Shown here: one piece after another, positions 43,863 through 52,631 of the stretch
Layout of the letters: each line of letters begins with the position of its first letter
Position numbering within the stretch: the first letter of the stretch is position 1
Assembly (NCBI GenBank): GCA_900107575.1
Contig: FNQX01000021.1
Span: forward strand, 1 to 64,000
DNA length: 64,000 nucleotides
From: Lachnospiraceae bacterium NK3A20
GTDB lineage: Bacteria > Bacillota > Clostridia > Lachnospirales > Lachnospiraceae
Direction of reading: 5' to 3'
Notes under the pieces: model-generated
Seen by the model: only the letters and a program-made list of their open reading frames with translations
What the model was told of the DNA's origin: nothing
The model's database searches: none
Position numbers and translations under genes: made by a program

Positions 43863-45245
43863 TCATCCGTTCGCCTCTTCTGTCTCCGCGTGCCGCCGCA
43901 TCTCTTCCAGCACCGGCCCCGTCAGCGGGAAGGTGATGAGGAAAGAGAAGACATCCGACCAGGTCTGGGTCATCTCGACGCCGAGCAGGCCGAACGCGTG
44001 TGAGAGAATGAGGATGAGCGGGATGAAAAACAGTCCGTTCCTCGCGCTCGCCATAATGGTCGCTCGCACACCCTTACCAATGGACTGCAACATCATGTTG
44101 CTCATGACGATCGCGGCATTCAGCGGGAAAATACAGGCCTGGAACCGCAGCGCGACTTTGCCGACCGCGATGACTTCCGGATCGTCACGGAAGAAGCCGA
44201 TGATCTGCGGCGCGAAAGCAAAACCCAGCACTGCCATCACGCACAGGAATACCGTGCCAACTTTCACGCAATAGAAAAATGCTTTGCGCACTCTCCCCCA
44301 CAGCCCCGCGCCGTAGTTGAAGGCACTGACCGGCTGGAAGCCCTGTCCGAAGCCAATGAGCGCCGCGTTCGCCAGCATCATGAACCGGTTCACGACGGAC
44401 ATGCCTGCAATCGCCGCGTCGCCGCCGAGTGTTCCCGCCATCGTATTCAGAATGATCGTGGAAATCGAATTGATGCCCTGCCGCGCGAGTGACGGGGAGC
44501 CGCCATTGAGGATTTGCAGCAGATAGTGACGGGTGAGCCTGATATTTTTCAGATGAATGTGAATGTTCGGGCCCTGGTAGCTGCCGATGAGAAGGATCGC
44601 GAACGAGAGAAGCTGCGAGAGAATCGTCGCGAGTGCCGCCCCTTCGATCCCCATGTCCAGCCCGAAAATAAACAGCGGGTCCAGCGCGGTATTGACGACG
44701 GCACCGGATACGAGGCCGACCATAGCGTAGACCGCACTGCCCTGGAATCGCAGCTGGTTGTTGATGACGAGCTGAGCGCACATAAAAGGCGCACCGCAGA
44801 GAATGATGCGCAGGTAGGCTTTCGTATCCTCCAGAATCGTCGGTGTCGCTCCCAGCAGTCTCACGAACGGATTGATGAAGACAAGGCCGAGGATCATGAA
44901 GATCAGGCCGAGGCAGAAAGCGAGGAAAAATCCCGTCGCCGCCATCTGTTCCGCGTCTTTCGTATCCTCCGCGCCGAGCCTTCTCGACATGTAGTTGCCG
45001 GAGCCGTGACCGCAGAAGAAGCCGAGCGACTGGATCATCGCCATAACGGAGAAAACGATGCCGACCGCCGCGGTTGCCTGTGTGGAAATCCTGCCGACGA
45101 AGAAGGTGTCAGCCATGTTGTAGAGGTTTGACACCAGCATACTGATGATCGTCGGTACCGCGAGCTGACCGACGAGCTGCGGGATTGGCGTTTTCGTCAT
45201 CTGGTCATATCTCTTCTGTCTTGCGTCCTGTGTTGCATTACTCAT
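43863..45245 (-). CDS. MATE-family efflux transporter
   Basis: A 460-residue membrane exporter with about 12 helices in two similar halves, typical of the MATE family. Conserved family stretches include NLYNMADTFFVGRISTQATAAVGIVFSV near the N terminus and the matching ALIGFGQGFQPVSAFNYGAG in the second half. It would export cationic drugs or metabolites using a Na+ or H+ gradient. The substrate is unknown, and no regulator gene is adjacent. It is preceded on the minus strand by the decarboxylase gene, 88 bases away, with no strong terminator seen between. Confidence 0.93.
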   Translation of the reverse strand: MSNATQDARQKRYDQMTKTPIPQLVGQLAVPTIISMLVSNLYNMADTFFVGRISTQATAAVGIVFSVMAMIQSLGFFCGHGSGNYMSRRLGAEDTKDAEQMAATGFFLAFCLGLIFMILGLVFINPFVRLLGATPTILEDTKAYLRIILCGAPFMCAQLVINNQLRFQGSAVYAMVGLVSGAVVNTALDPLFIFGLDMGIEGAALATILSQLLSFAILLIGSYQGPNIHIHLKNIRLTRHYLLQILNGGSPSLARQGINSISTIILNTMAGTLGGDAAIAGMSVVNRFMMLANAALIGFGQGFQPVSAFNYGAGLWGRVRKAFFYCVKVGTVFLCVMAVLGFAFAPQIIGFFRDDPEVIAVGKVALRFQACIFPLNAAIVMSNMMLQSIGKGVRATIMASARNGLFFIPLILILSHAFGLLGVEMTQTWSDVFSFLITFPLTGPVLEEMRRHAETEEANG

Positions 45246-45333
45246 TCCAATATTTCCTCTTTCAAGGGAAAAAACGACAGGCGGGCCGATCGCATTGTAT
45301 CCGTCCCGAAGTCGATTCTCTTCCCATTAAGTC

Positions 45334-47034
45334 TTACGTAATCTCGTAGCGGATCTTAGATCGGATCCGCGTGTTGGCTTCTTCCGGCAATGGTGAAGGC
45401 AGCAAGTCGCTGTCATCACATACCTCGATGAGCGACAGGTCGTCCCGGCCGCTGCTTGCAATCATCTCCGCGCCCGCAGCCCGGAGGTACTCCAGAAGGT
45501 CCAGATTCTCCTGTGTGATCACTTCGCCCGGCACGAGCACGGGGATTCCCGGCGGATAGGGATAGATATATTCCGCGGAAACCTGCCCCACGCTCTCCGC
45601 GGCAGACACGCTCCTGTGCCTTTTGCGCACCGCCTCGGCGATCGTGCAGGCAGTTTGTGCCTGAGGAACCATCTTCGCAATGAAGTCGCGGTCCCTTAAA
45701 CCCTCTATCGTAGAAGCAGTTTCTCGCTCTTCTCTCTCCGCGATTTCCGTGATGTCTCTCTCTCCGAAGAGCCCGGAATCGATGCCCTGAAGTGCCGCTG
45801 CCAATGCCGCGTAAGCTGCGAAGTCGTCGCAGCAGCTCGTCATGCACAGCACGTTGCTGCCACAGTGCATTTCCGTCTCCAGATGATACTGCTGCCGCAG
45901 CTGCGCTGCAAGGTCAGCGCCGGTGAAAACATCCGCACTGGCCGGTACCCGGAAGCCGGGAAGGAACTTTGCCTCTTCGCTCTCTGTGTAGGTGTCGCGG
46001 CAGCTGACAAGGATCTTGCTCTTATCGAAGGCATAGATGGCAGGATGGTCTGTGAGGTCGTCATCCCCGCAGCCCAGGATGTGCAGATGCCGCAGCGCAT
46101 GGTGCGCGGTCAGTTCCGAGAAGGCCGTCAGGGCGGTACCCCAGGCGGCGAACATATCCCGTCCCTTCTCCCGAAGAAGTCCCGTACAGCCATCGAGCGA
46201 AGTCATGAGGAGATAGGAGGGAGAGCTGGTCTCGAAGATGTTCAGCTGCTGCTCGATCTCCCTCTCGTACACAAGGTCTCCTGTCACATGGAGGAGCGCC
46301 GTCTGCGTGAGGGAAGGGAGGGTCTTGTGCGTGCTCTGAATTGCAATGTCCGCGCCGCAGCGAACGCTCGATGCCGGGAAGCCTCCCTCCGCGAAGAGGC
46401 CAAGATGCGCGCCGTGTGCCTCATCGACCACGAGCGGAACGCCCATGCACTGCACTCCGGGAGCGGTGCAGCGGTGCGCATGGCAGATCGCTGCAATCGA
46501 CGTGATGTCCGAGATCACGCCCTCGTAGGTAGGGCTCGTGAGGATCACGGCACGGCTGTTCGGATACTGTTCCAGCGCCTTCTGTACGGTTTCCGGCCGC
46601 ACACTTCCATAGATGTCGAAGGCAGCGTCCAGCTCCGGCCAGATCCAGTGCACGGTAAGATTTCCCAGCTCGATGGCGTGATACACCGACTTATGGCAGT
46701 TCCGCGCGGCGATGATCTCGCTGCCGAACGGCGCGACGGCACGGATGGCCGCAAGGTTTCCCACCGTGGAGCCACCCACCAGATACCAGCTGCGCTTTGC
46801 GCCGAAGAGCTCTGCCGTCCTCTCCATTGCCGCCTGCAATATCCCCTCCGCATGGTGCAGATCATCGACCCCCTCGACTTCCGTCATGTCGTAATCGACA
46901 GGCAGATTCCGCGCGGGGGAGACTCTTCTCTTGTGCCCCGGCATGTGGAAAGGGTAGAGGCCCGCCTCAATATAAGATTCCAGCTGCTGTTTTAACAAAT
47001 CAGTACGATCGTGCTGCTCCACATTCTCTCCCAT
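45334..47034 (-). CDS. Orn/Lys/Arg decarboxylase-like PLP enzyme
   Basis: A 566-residue fold-type I pyridoxal-phosphate enzyme of the Orn/Lys/Arg decarboxylase (SpeA) family found in Gram-positive bacteria. The PLP-binding Lys is in QSTHKTLPSLTQTA, VVDEAHGAHLG holds the cofactor Asp, and the N-terminal FHMPGHKRR is a family mark. The C-terminal domain contains the family region YPPGIPVLVPGE. It probably makes agmatine, cadaverine or another polyamine precursor. I chose the ATG at 47034 since the first in-frame codon at 47049 is a TTG inside the mscL terminator; the ribosome site is poor either way, and a GTG a few codons later is possible. Confidence 0.88.
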   Translation of the reverse strand: MGENVEQHDRTDLLKQQLESYIEAGLYPFHMPGHKRRVSPARNLPVDYDMTEVEGVDDLHHAEGILQAAMERTAELFGAKRSWYLVGGSTVGNLAAIRAVAPFGSEIIAARNCHKSVYHAIELGNLTVHWIWPELDAAFDIYGSVRPETVQKALEQYPNSRAVILTSPTYEGVISDITSIAAICHAHRCTAPGVQCMGVPLVVDEAHGAHLGLFAEGGFPASSVRCGADIAIQSTHKTLPSLTQTALLHVTGDLVYEREIEQQLNIFETSSPSYLLMTSLDGCTGLLREKGRDMFAAWGTALTAFSELTAHHALRHLHILGCGDDDLTDHPAIYAFDKSKILVSCRDTYTESEEAKFLPGFRVPASADVFTGADLAAQLRQQYHLETEMHCGSNVLCMTSCCDDFAAYAALAAALQGIDSGLFGERDITEIAEREERETASTIEGLRDRDFIAKMVPQAQTACTIAEAVRKRHRSVSAAESVGQVSAEYIYPYPPGIPVLVPGEVITQENLDLLEYLRAAGAEMIASSGRDDLSLIEVCDDSDLLPSPLPEEANTRIRSKIRYEIT

Positions 47035-47040
47035 AAAAGA

Positions 47041-47071
47041 ATCCGCCAAACTCTGTGGGAGCCTGGCGGAT
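47041..47071 (-). terminator. Terminator of mscL next to decarboxylase start
   Basis: ATCCGCCA pairs with TGGCGGAT around a 15-base loop, followed on the minus strand by TCTTTT. It ends seven bases before the decarboxylase ATG. Confidence 0.75.
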
Positions 47072-47091
47072 GCTGTCAGCTGATGTTGCGA

Positions 47092-47523
47092 TTATTGATC
47101 GAGCTCAGAGGTGCAGTGCGGGCACCTGGTCGCGTTGATGTCGATCTCACTCTTGCAGTAAGGGCAGATCTTTGTCGCCGGCGCTTCCTCCTTCGGCTTC
47201 CTGTCGAACTTGTCGTGCGCCTTGTTGAACGCCTTGACAATGCAGAACAGGATCAGCGCCATGATGATGAAATTGATGATGGCGGTGATGAAGTTGCCGT
47301 ATTTCAGAGCGACCGTTGCCTCTTCCGTCGCGCCCTGTTTCAGCACTATCTGCATCTGATCCAGGTTGTGAGTGCCGAACAGACCGAGGAGCGGGCTGAT
47401 GATGTCCGCTACCAGTGAATCGACAATCGCCTTGAAGGCTGCGCCGATGATCACGCCGACTGCCATGTCCATGACGTTGCCGCGGCTGATGAATTCTTTG
47501 AACTCTTCGAAAAATTTCTTCAT
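47092..47523 (-). CDS. mscL: Large-conductance mechanosensitive channel with C-terminal zinc ribbon
   Basis: A 143-residue membrane channel that opens under membrane tension and releases solutes during osmotic downshock. The MscL core covers residues 1-110 (FISRGNVMDMAVGVIIGAAF, SLVADIISPLLG, second helix near 78-97). Unlike typical MscL, it carries an added C-terminal segment with Cys at 120, 123, 134 and 137 in a CPYC...CPHC pattern, which should bind zinc. It has its own terminator and is 34 bases downstream of the aquaporin gene, so the two osmotic genes probably share a transcript. Confidence 0.95.
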   Translation of the reverse strand: MKKFFEEFKEFISRGNVMDMAVGVIIGAAFKAIVDSLVADIISPLLGLFGTHNLDQMQIVLKQGATEEATVALKYGNFITAIINFIIMALILFCIVKAFNKAHDKFDRKPKEEAPATKICPYCKSEIDINATRCPHCTSELDQ

Positions 47524-47556
47524 AGTGATCTCCTTAAGACCCGGATGCCGGAAGAC

Positions 47557-48258
47557 TTATTTCTCCGCCTCAAGCCACTTGTAGACGCAGGCTGCAAGAG
47601 CGGCGCCGACAAGCGGAGCAACGATGAAAATCCAGAGCTGGGACAGCGGTGCCGGATTGCCGTTGATCGCTGCGAAGATCGCGGGTGCGATGGATCTTGC
47701 AGGGTTAACCGAAGTTCCTGTCAGTCCGATGCCCATGATGTGTACGAAGAACAGGGTCAGGCCGATCACAAGGCCGCCGAAGCTGCCGTGGCCCGCCTTC
47801 TTAGAGGTAACGCCCAGGATGGTCATGACGAAAATAAAGGTCAGGAACAGCTCTACGAGGAAGCCTGCGCCGACAGAACCGTTCACGCCGGCAAGGCCGT
47901 TCGCGCCGAAACCGCCCGTCTTGTCCTCAAGTCCGCCAAGGCCCAGGATGATGGCATCCGCGCAGGAGCCGATGAAGGCGCCGATGATCTGTGCGATCAC
48001 GTAGCCGACGAACTCACCCTTCTCCATTCCGCCGGAAATGAGAACGCCCAGAGAGACCGCCGGGTTGATGTGGCAGCCGGAAATGTTGCCGATGCAGTAA
48101 GCCTCAGCAACGATAGACAGGCCGAATGCCAGCGCGGTCAGAAGATATCCAGACCCGGACGCGGCGTCCGTCCCCACCAGCATTGCCGTTCCGCAGCCGA
48201 TACCTGTCAGAACCGCAGTGCCGATACACTCAGCAACATACTTCTTCATAGAACTCAT
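47557..48258 (-). CDS. aqpZ: Aquaporin/MIP family channel
   Basis: A 233-residue channel of the major intrinsic protein family, with six membrane helices and both pore motifs present: NPA in HINPAVSLG and NPA in TSVNPARSIAPAIF, the latter with the pore Arg. Overall sequence and length favour a water channel (AqpZ-like) over a glycerol facilitator, which usually has longer loops and a different NPA setting. MscL follows, so water flow and pressure release are encoded together. A hairpin (CAGATATC and GATATCTG) lies upstream near 48294-48326. Confidence 0.9.
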   Translation of the reverse strand: MSSMKKYVAECIGTAVLTGIGCGTAMLVGTDAASGSGYLLTALAFGLSIVAEAYCIGNISGCHINPAVSLGVLISGGMEKGEFVGYVIAQIIGAFIGSCADAIILGLGGLEDKTGGFGANGLAGVNGSVGAGFLVELFLTFIFVMTILGVTSKKAGHGSFGGLVIGLTLFFVHIMGIGLTGTSVNPARSIAPAIFAAINGNPAPLSQLWIFIVAPLVGAALAACVYKWLEAEK

Positions 48259-48453
48259 TCCATTATCCTCCTCAATAGATGTCCGTGTTGACAGATATCA
48301 CGGATGGACCCCGCTTCGATATCTGCGTTGTTACTAATGATTCTACACTCTTGCGAAAACGTTTGATATACCCAAAGCCAAATTTTTGACGGCAGGATGG
48401 AAATTATGCAGGGTCTGCTCAACAGTACCGCCCCATTGGCTTCTTGCAGGAGA
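48259..48453. other. Gap between aquaporin and MurD-like genes
   Basis: No gene. It contains a hairpin with CAGATATC pairing to GATATCTG (about 48294-48326), which is either the MurD-like gene terminator or an aquaporin leader structure. Confidence 0.45.
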
Positions 48454-49659
48454 TTATTGGGCGATCAGCATCTTGAAACAGTCGCCTCTCTCCTCGAAGT
48501 TGCGGAAATATCCGTACGATGCCGCGGCGGGCGAGAGGATGACTGCCTCCCCCTGGCCTGTGACCTCTTTCGCAAGGCTCACCTGCCCCTGCAGATCGTC
48601 CACGTACCAGGTGTTGTCCCGCTTGCCGACGTGGTCGAAAATCCGTCTGCCGGAAGCGTACGCCATGATGAAGTGGTACTCCGGGTGGCTGTCGATAAAA
48701 TCGTAGAGGATGTCGTAATCAATCCCACGGTCCATGCCGCCGATGAGGAGGGTCTTCGCGTTCTTCACGGCATCCATCGCGTTGATGGAAGCCTCGGGGA
48801 TCGTGGAGATGGAGTCGTCGTAGTAGTCGATGCCGTCGATCGTCTGAACGTACTCGAGCCGGTGCGGCAGGCCGTGGAACGTGGCAATCGCACGCCTTAC
48901 ATCCTTCGGATCGCAGTTGTACTCATCCACTGCGATGCGATAAACAAACTCTGCGTTGTACTGGTTATGCTCGCCGGGGATCTTGAGGTCGAACTCCTTA
49001 TCGATGTCGCTCTCCCGGATCACGATCTTCTTCGCGCGCGTCTTAAGCCGCGGCACTTCCTCGCCGAGATAGAGCACGTCATTCTCACTCTGGTGTTTCG
49101 TGATGCCCTTCTTCGCGTCGAAATAGTGCTCCATCGTATGGTATCTGTCGAGATGATCCTCGAACAGATCCAGGAAGACCGCGATGTGCGGATTCGCCTG
49201 CAGTCTCTGGCACTGGTGGCAGGAGAGCTCGAACACCGCAATACTCTCTTCGTCCATGTCCTGTGCGTATTCGAAACACGGCAGGCCGATGTTGCCCATG
49301 AGGAAGGCCTTCTTCCCGCACTCTTTCAAAACGTGCGCCAGCATGGAGGTGGTCGTGGACTTGCCCTTCGTGCCGGTGATGCCGATCGTCTGCGCGCCGA
49401 ACGCTTCCATGAAGACTTCCGTCTCCGAGGTAAACTTCCCGTCATCCCACAGCGGCGCGTCCTCCTCGAACTGAATTCCGGGACTCACGAAGATGAGATC
49501 GTACTTCGCATCGTCGATCTCCTCTCTCTTCCCTTCGAAGACCTCGACCGAAGCCGGTTCGCAGTAATTTCGGATCAGCTTCTCCGTCGACTTGCCCTCG
49601 CGTCCGTATCCCCAGATGAGGATTCTCTTATCCCGAATCTTTGCCCTGATTTTCTCCAT
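48454..49659 (-). CDS. murD: Mur ligase, MurD-like (UDP-MurNAc-Ala--Glu ligase)
   Basis: A 401-residue Mur ligase, which in canonical form adds D-glutamate to UDP-MurNAc-L-Ala for peptidoglycan. The N-terminal Rossmann domain (ILIWGYGREGKSTEKL) is short. The ATP P-loop is GTKGKST at about 96-102; the central domain has GNIGLP, HLDRYHTMEHYFDAK and the C-terminal domain GMDRGIDY. MurD proteins usually have about 450 residues and SSFQL where this has SCHQCQ, so it may be a divergent paralogue with another substrate. It is not in a cell-division cluster. Confidence 0.75.
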   Translation of the reverse strand: MEKIRAKIRDKRILIWGYGREGKSTEKLIRNYCEPASVEVFEGKREEIDDAKYDLIFVSPGIQFEEDAPLWDDGKFTSETEVFMEAFGAQTIGITGTKGKSTTTSMLAHVLKECGKKAFLMGNIGLPCFEYAQDMDEESIAVFELSCHQCQRLQANPHIAVFLDLFEDHLDRYHTMEHYFDAKKGITKHQSENDVLYLGEEVPRLKTRAKKIVIRESDIDKEFDLKIPGEHNQYNAEFVYRIAVDEYNCDPKDVRRAIATFHGLPHRLEYVQTIDGIDYYDDSISTIPEASINAMDAVKNAKTLLIGGMDRGIDYDILYDFIDSHPEYHFIMAYASGRRIFDHVGKRDNTWYVDDLQGQVSLAKEVTGQGEAVILSPAAASYGYFRNFEERGDCFKMLIAQ

Positions 49660-49687
49660 CGCAATTTACCTATTCTGTACTCTCATG

Positions 49688-49719
49688 AAAAAGCCGCATG
49701 GGTTCTTCCCACACGGCTT
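49688..49719 (-). terminator. Terminator of amino-acid ABC operon
   Basis: On the minus strand AAGCCGTGTGGG pairs fully, with two G-U pairs, to CCCATGCGGCTT and is followed by five T residues. It lies about 130 bases after the lipoprotein stop and just before the MurD-like gene. Confidence 0.9.
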
Positions 49720-49847
49720 CTCATTCTACCACATCGTATTCGATTTCTCACTGGGATCTCGAGCTTCCGCCCGTCGCGCCCCTCTGTGAAAACAACTGCT
49801 CAGCCGACCTCTCTCATTGTGGCCTTCCGGCACGGGAATGCGTCCGC

Positions 49848-50837
49848 TCAGTCATTCGCAGAAAGATCGGACCCGAAATACTTCTCGGAGAGCGAGGTGA
49901 GGGTTCCATCCGCGGAGAGCTCTGCAAGCGCCTTATTGACCGCGGCGCGAAGGGAAGCGGAATCATCGCCCTTCCTCATTGGAATCGCTACAGAGGACGC
50001 CTCGTCAGTCGTTGCGATAATCTTGATCGGCGCGTCCGGGTTCTGGCTCTGGTAGAACAGAATGGAATCCTCAGAGTTCAATGTCGCGTCCGCGCGGCCG
50101 TTCACGACGTTCTGTACCGTCTCATCCAGCGTGGAAACGCCGTTGGCTGTCGCGCCGTAGGATTCTGCGAGCTCCATGTAGGTGGAACCGATGGAATTGC
50201 AGGTCACCTTGCCCGCGAGGTCATCGAAGCCCTTTATCTCTGTGTTGTCGTCTCTTACCACGAGGGCTGTATGCACGTAAGCATAAGGATCAGAGAAGTC
50301 ATATTTCGCACTCCTCTCATCCGTGATCTCAACGCCGTTGACAACGAAGTCATAGCGACCGTCGTCAAGGCCCGCGAACAGGGACTCCCAGGGCGCCTCC
50401 ACGATCTCAACGGTAACGCCGAGCTTCTCACCGATGGCCCTTGCGACATCCGCGTCGTACCCGATGACCTCATTGGTCTGAAGGTCATGGTAGGACCAGG
50501 GCTGCCAGTTGCCTTCCATGGCAACCGTCAGCGTGCCCTTGTCGAGCACGGACTTGAGCTGACCGTCTGCCGCAATCTCCGTCTCGCCGTCAGCCGCATC
50601 CGTGGTGGCCGCATCGGCATCCGTACCAGCAACATCAGCAGCGTTAGCTTCCTCCGTTGTCGTATCGGTCGCCGCCGTATCTGCACCAGCAGCGTTAGTT
50701 TCTGTCGCAGCACTGTCTGCACCAGCTGCGTCAGCAGCGTTTGTATCCTGTACACCCTGCGCGTTGCTGCCACAGCCTGCCAGCACGCCTGCCGCGAGTA
50801 CCGTACCGAGTACGATGGATAAAGACCTCTTTTTCAT
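49848..50837 (-). CDS. Amino-acid ABC transporter substrate-binding lipoprotein
   Basis: A 329-residue lipoprotein with a signal peptide and lipobox AGC at about residue 22 (VLAGCGSN). Residues about 28-95 are a low-complexity Ala/Thr/Asp/Gly linker with imperfect repeats such as NAADAAGADSAATE. The binding domain (about 100-325) is a family 3 type fold (LKSVLDKGTLTVAMEGNWQP, DGRYDFVVNGVEIT, KYDFSDPYAYV). It would deliver a polar amino acid to the permease and ATPase encoded just upstream; it lies last in the operon, 144 bases after the ATPase gene. Confidence 0.93.
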   Translation of the reverse strand: MKKRSLSIVLGTVLAAGVLAGCGSNAQGVQDTNAADAAGADSAATETNAAGADTAATDTTTEEANAADVAGTDADAATTDAADGETEIAADGQLKSVLDKGTLTVAMEGNWQPWSYHDLQTNEVIGYDADVARAIGEKLGVTVEIVEAPWESLFAGLDDGRYDFVVNGVEITDERSAKYDFSDPYAYVHTALVVRDDNTEIKGFDDLAGKVTCNSIGSTYMELAESYGATANGVSTLDETVQNVVNGRADATLNSEDSILFYQSQNPDAPIKIIATTDEASSVAIPMRKGDDSASLRAAVNKALAELSADGTLTSLSEKYFGSDLSAND

Positions 50838-50980
50838 GTAATCTCCTTCCCGGGCACAGTACCCGTTACCGTTAGATTTTAGTAGTACAACATTCCAGAG
50901 CCTTCGTCCCGGACTGTTCCGCAGGGCCGCAAGACTTTGCCGCGCGCCTGCGTTCTTTATTTACATGGACGAGACACTGT

Positions 50981-51724
50981 TCATTCCTTCGCCGAAATCG
51001 CCCGGATAAATTCGCTGGTTCTCTCCTCTTTGGGATGGGCGAAGAACTCCCTGCTCTCCCCCTGCTCGACCACAACGCCGTTCTCAATGAACATGGTCCG
51101 TTTCGATACATTCTTCGCGAAACCGATCTCGTGTGTTACGACGAGCATGGTCATGCCCTCGTCCGCGAGCTCCTTCATGACGGAGAGCACCTCCCCCGTG
51201 AGCTCAGGATCCAGTGCCGACGTCGGTTCGTCGAAATAGATGATCTCCGGATCGGTCGCCAGGGCTCTCGCAATGGCGACACGCTGCTGCTGCCCGCCGG
51301 AGAGCTGGTTCGGATAATAGTCGAGGCGGTCGGAGAGCCCCACCTTGTCGAGGGCGGCGCGGCCGATCTCCATCGCCTTGCCCTTGTCCATCTTCCGCGC
51401 GACGATCAGACCCTCGGTCACGTTCTGGATCGCCGTCTTGTTGAGGAAGAGGTTGTAATTCTGGAACACGAAAGCAGTCCGCCTGCGGATCGCGGCGATC
51501 TCTTTGTTCGTGATCTTTGCAAGATCATAGGTCCTGTTGTCGAAGGTCAGCTCTCCGCTGTCAGCCCGCTCAAGGAAATTGATACAGCGAAGCAGCGTTG
51601 TTTTCCCTCCGCCGGATGCGCCGAGGATCGCGACCACATCTCCCTTATCCACGGAGAGGTCAATGCCCTTCAACACTTCCATACCGTCGAAGGCTTTCCT
51701 GATGTTTTTCACCTGTAGTATCAT
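50981..51724 (-). CDS. Amino-acid ABC transporter ATP-binding protein
   Basis: A 247-residue cytoplasmic ATPase of the polar amino-acid (GlnQ/HisP) family. It has Walker A GASGGGKTT, the signature LSGGQQQR, Walker B IIYFDEPTSALD and the switch His in VVTHEIGF. It energises the permease encoded 12 bases upstream, and the binding lipoprotein is encoded downstream. GGGCCCGCGATG shows only a modest ribosome site, so translational coupling to the permease is likely. Confidence 0.96.
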   Translation of the reverse strand: MILQVKNIRKAFDGMEVLKGIDLSVDKGDVVAILGASGGGKTTLLRCINFLERADSGELTFDNRTYDLAKITNKEIAAIRRRTAFVFQNYNLFLNKTAIQNVTEGLIVARKMDKGKAMEIGRAALDKVGLSDRLDYYPNQLSGGQQQRVAIARALATDPEIIYFDEPTSALDPELTGEVLSVMKELADEGMTMLVVTHEIGFAKNVSKRTMFIENGVVVEQGESREFFAHPKEERTSEFIRAISAKE

Positions 51725-51736
51725 CGCGGGCCCTCC

Positions 51737-52405
51737 TTATCGCTTCCCGTACACCGACAGGCGCTTCTCGCCGAACCGCTCCATGCGCGAGAGCACGGTG
51801 GAAAAAATGAGGTAAATAACGCCGACCTCAATGTACAGCGCGAGCGGCTCGTAGGTGACTGCGACGATTCTCTGCGTCTGCATGAACATCTCCATAACAG
51901 TGATGTTCGCGGCGAGCGATGTGTCCTTGACCATGGAGATCAGTTCGTTCCCCAGTGTCGGGAACGCCGTGCGGAATGCCTGTGGCAGGACAATCCTTCG
52001 CATGATCTGCCACCAGCTCATGCCGACGCAGCTGCCCGCCTCAATCTGACCCGAAGGAACGGATTCCAGCGAAGCGCGGATTGTCTCCGACGCGTAGGCG
52101 CCCTCGTTGATGGCGAAACAGATGCAGGCCGAAGGGAACGGATCGAGCAGCAGCCCCACACTCGGCAGACCGTAGAACACCACAAAGAGCTGCACGAGAA
52201 GAGGCGTGCCGCGGATCACCCAGACATAGAATCTTATGATCTGTTTCAGCACCGGCACGTTGGCGAACTGGATGAGCGCCGCAATGACAGCGATGACAAG
52301 ACCCGCGGCGAACGAGATCGCCGTAAGCGGGATCGTTGTCAGGAGTCCCGGCAGCAATATTTTTGGAAAAGATGAGATTAATATTTCGATCAGTCGCTCA
52401 CTCAT
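51737..52405 (-). CDS. Amino-acid ABC transporter permease
   Basis: A 222-residue inner-membrane permease of the polar amino-acid family (HisM/GlnP-like) with about five helices. Marks are GTPLLVQLFVVFYGLP, the cytoplasmic loop ASIEAGSCVGMSWWQIMRRIVLPQAFR-type segment (EAGSCVGMSWWQI) and NELISMVKDTSLAANI. It probably forms a homodimeric pore. It is the first gene of the operon, followed by the ATPase. A hairpin near 52449-52470 lies upstream. Confidence 0.95.
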   Translation of the reverse strand: MSERLIEILISSFPKILLPGLLTTIPLTAISFAAGLVIAVIAALIQFANVPVLKQIIRFYVWVIRGTPLLVQLFVVFYGLPSVGLLLDPFPSACICFAINEGAYASETIRASLESVPSGQIEAGSCVGMSWWQIMRRIVLPQAFRTAFPTLGNELISMVKDTSLAANITVMEMFMQTQRIVAVTYEPLALYIEVGVIYLIFSTVLSRMERFGEKRLSVYGKR

Positions 52406-52448
52406 GGACTGCTATGCTCCTTGCTGCATTTGGTGCGAACGTATACCC

Positions 52449-52470
52449 AAGAGACGCATCAGCGTCTCTT
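52449..52470. promoter_or_regulatory. Hairpin upstream of permease gene
   Basis: AAGAGACGC pairs perfectly with GCGTCTCTT around ATCA, 44 bases before the permease start. It may be a transcript attenuator or a terminator for the gene upstream. Confidence 0.5.
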
Positions 52471-52570
52471 CCGAACGTTTCTTCCCTAAGATACCTCATC
52501 ATTGCATTGTGCGCAATATTTTATTGTAAAGCAACCGTTCCGAATCGTAGCAAATTCCTGTATAGGAGAA

Positions 52571-52602
52571 GGGACCCGCCACCATAATCAGTGACGGATC
52601 CC
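52571..52602 (-). terminator. Probable terminator of malic enzyme gene
   Basis: GGGACCCGCCAC pairs with GTGACGGATCCC, ten of twelve pairs, with an eight-base loop. It follows the malic enzyme stop by about 30 bases. The T-run is weak. Confidence 0.5.
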
Positions 52603-52631
52603 CCAATTCGATCTGCTCTTTATAAAGTTTC

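Noticed and set aside
48397-50055. 552-residue plus-strand frame over the MurD-like gene and amino-acid lipoprotein gene
   Set aside because: It spans two genes on the other strand and a strong terminator.
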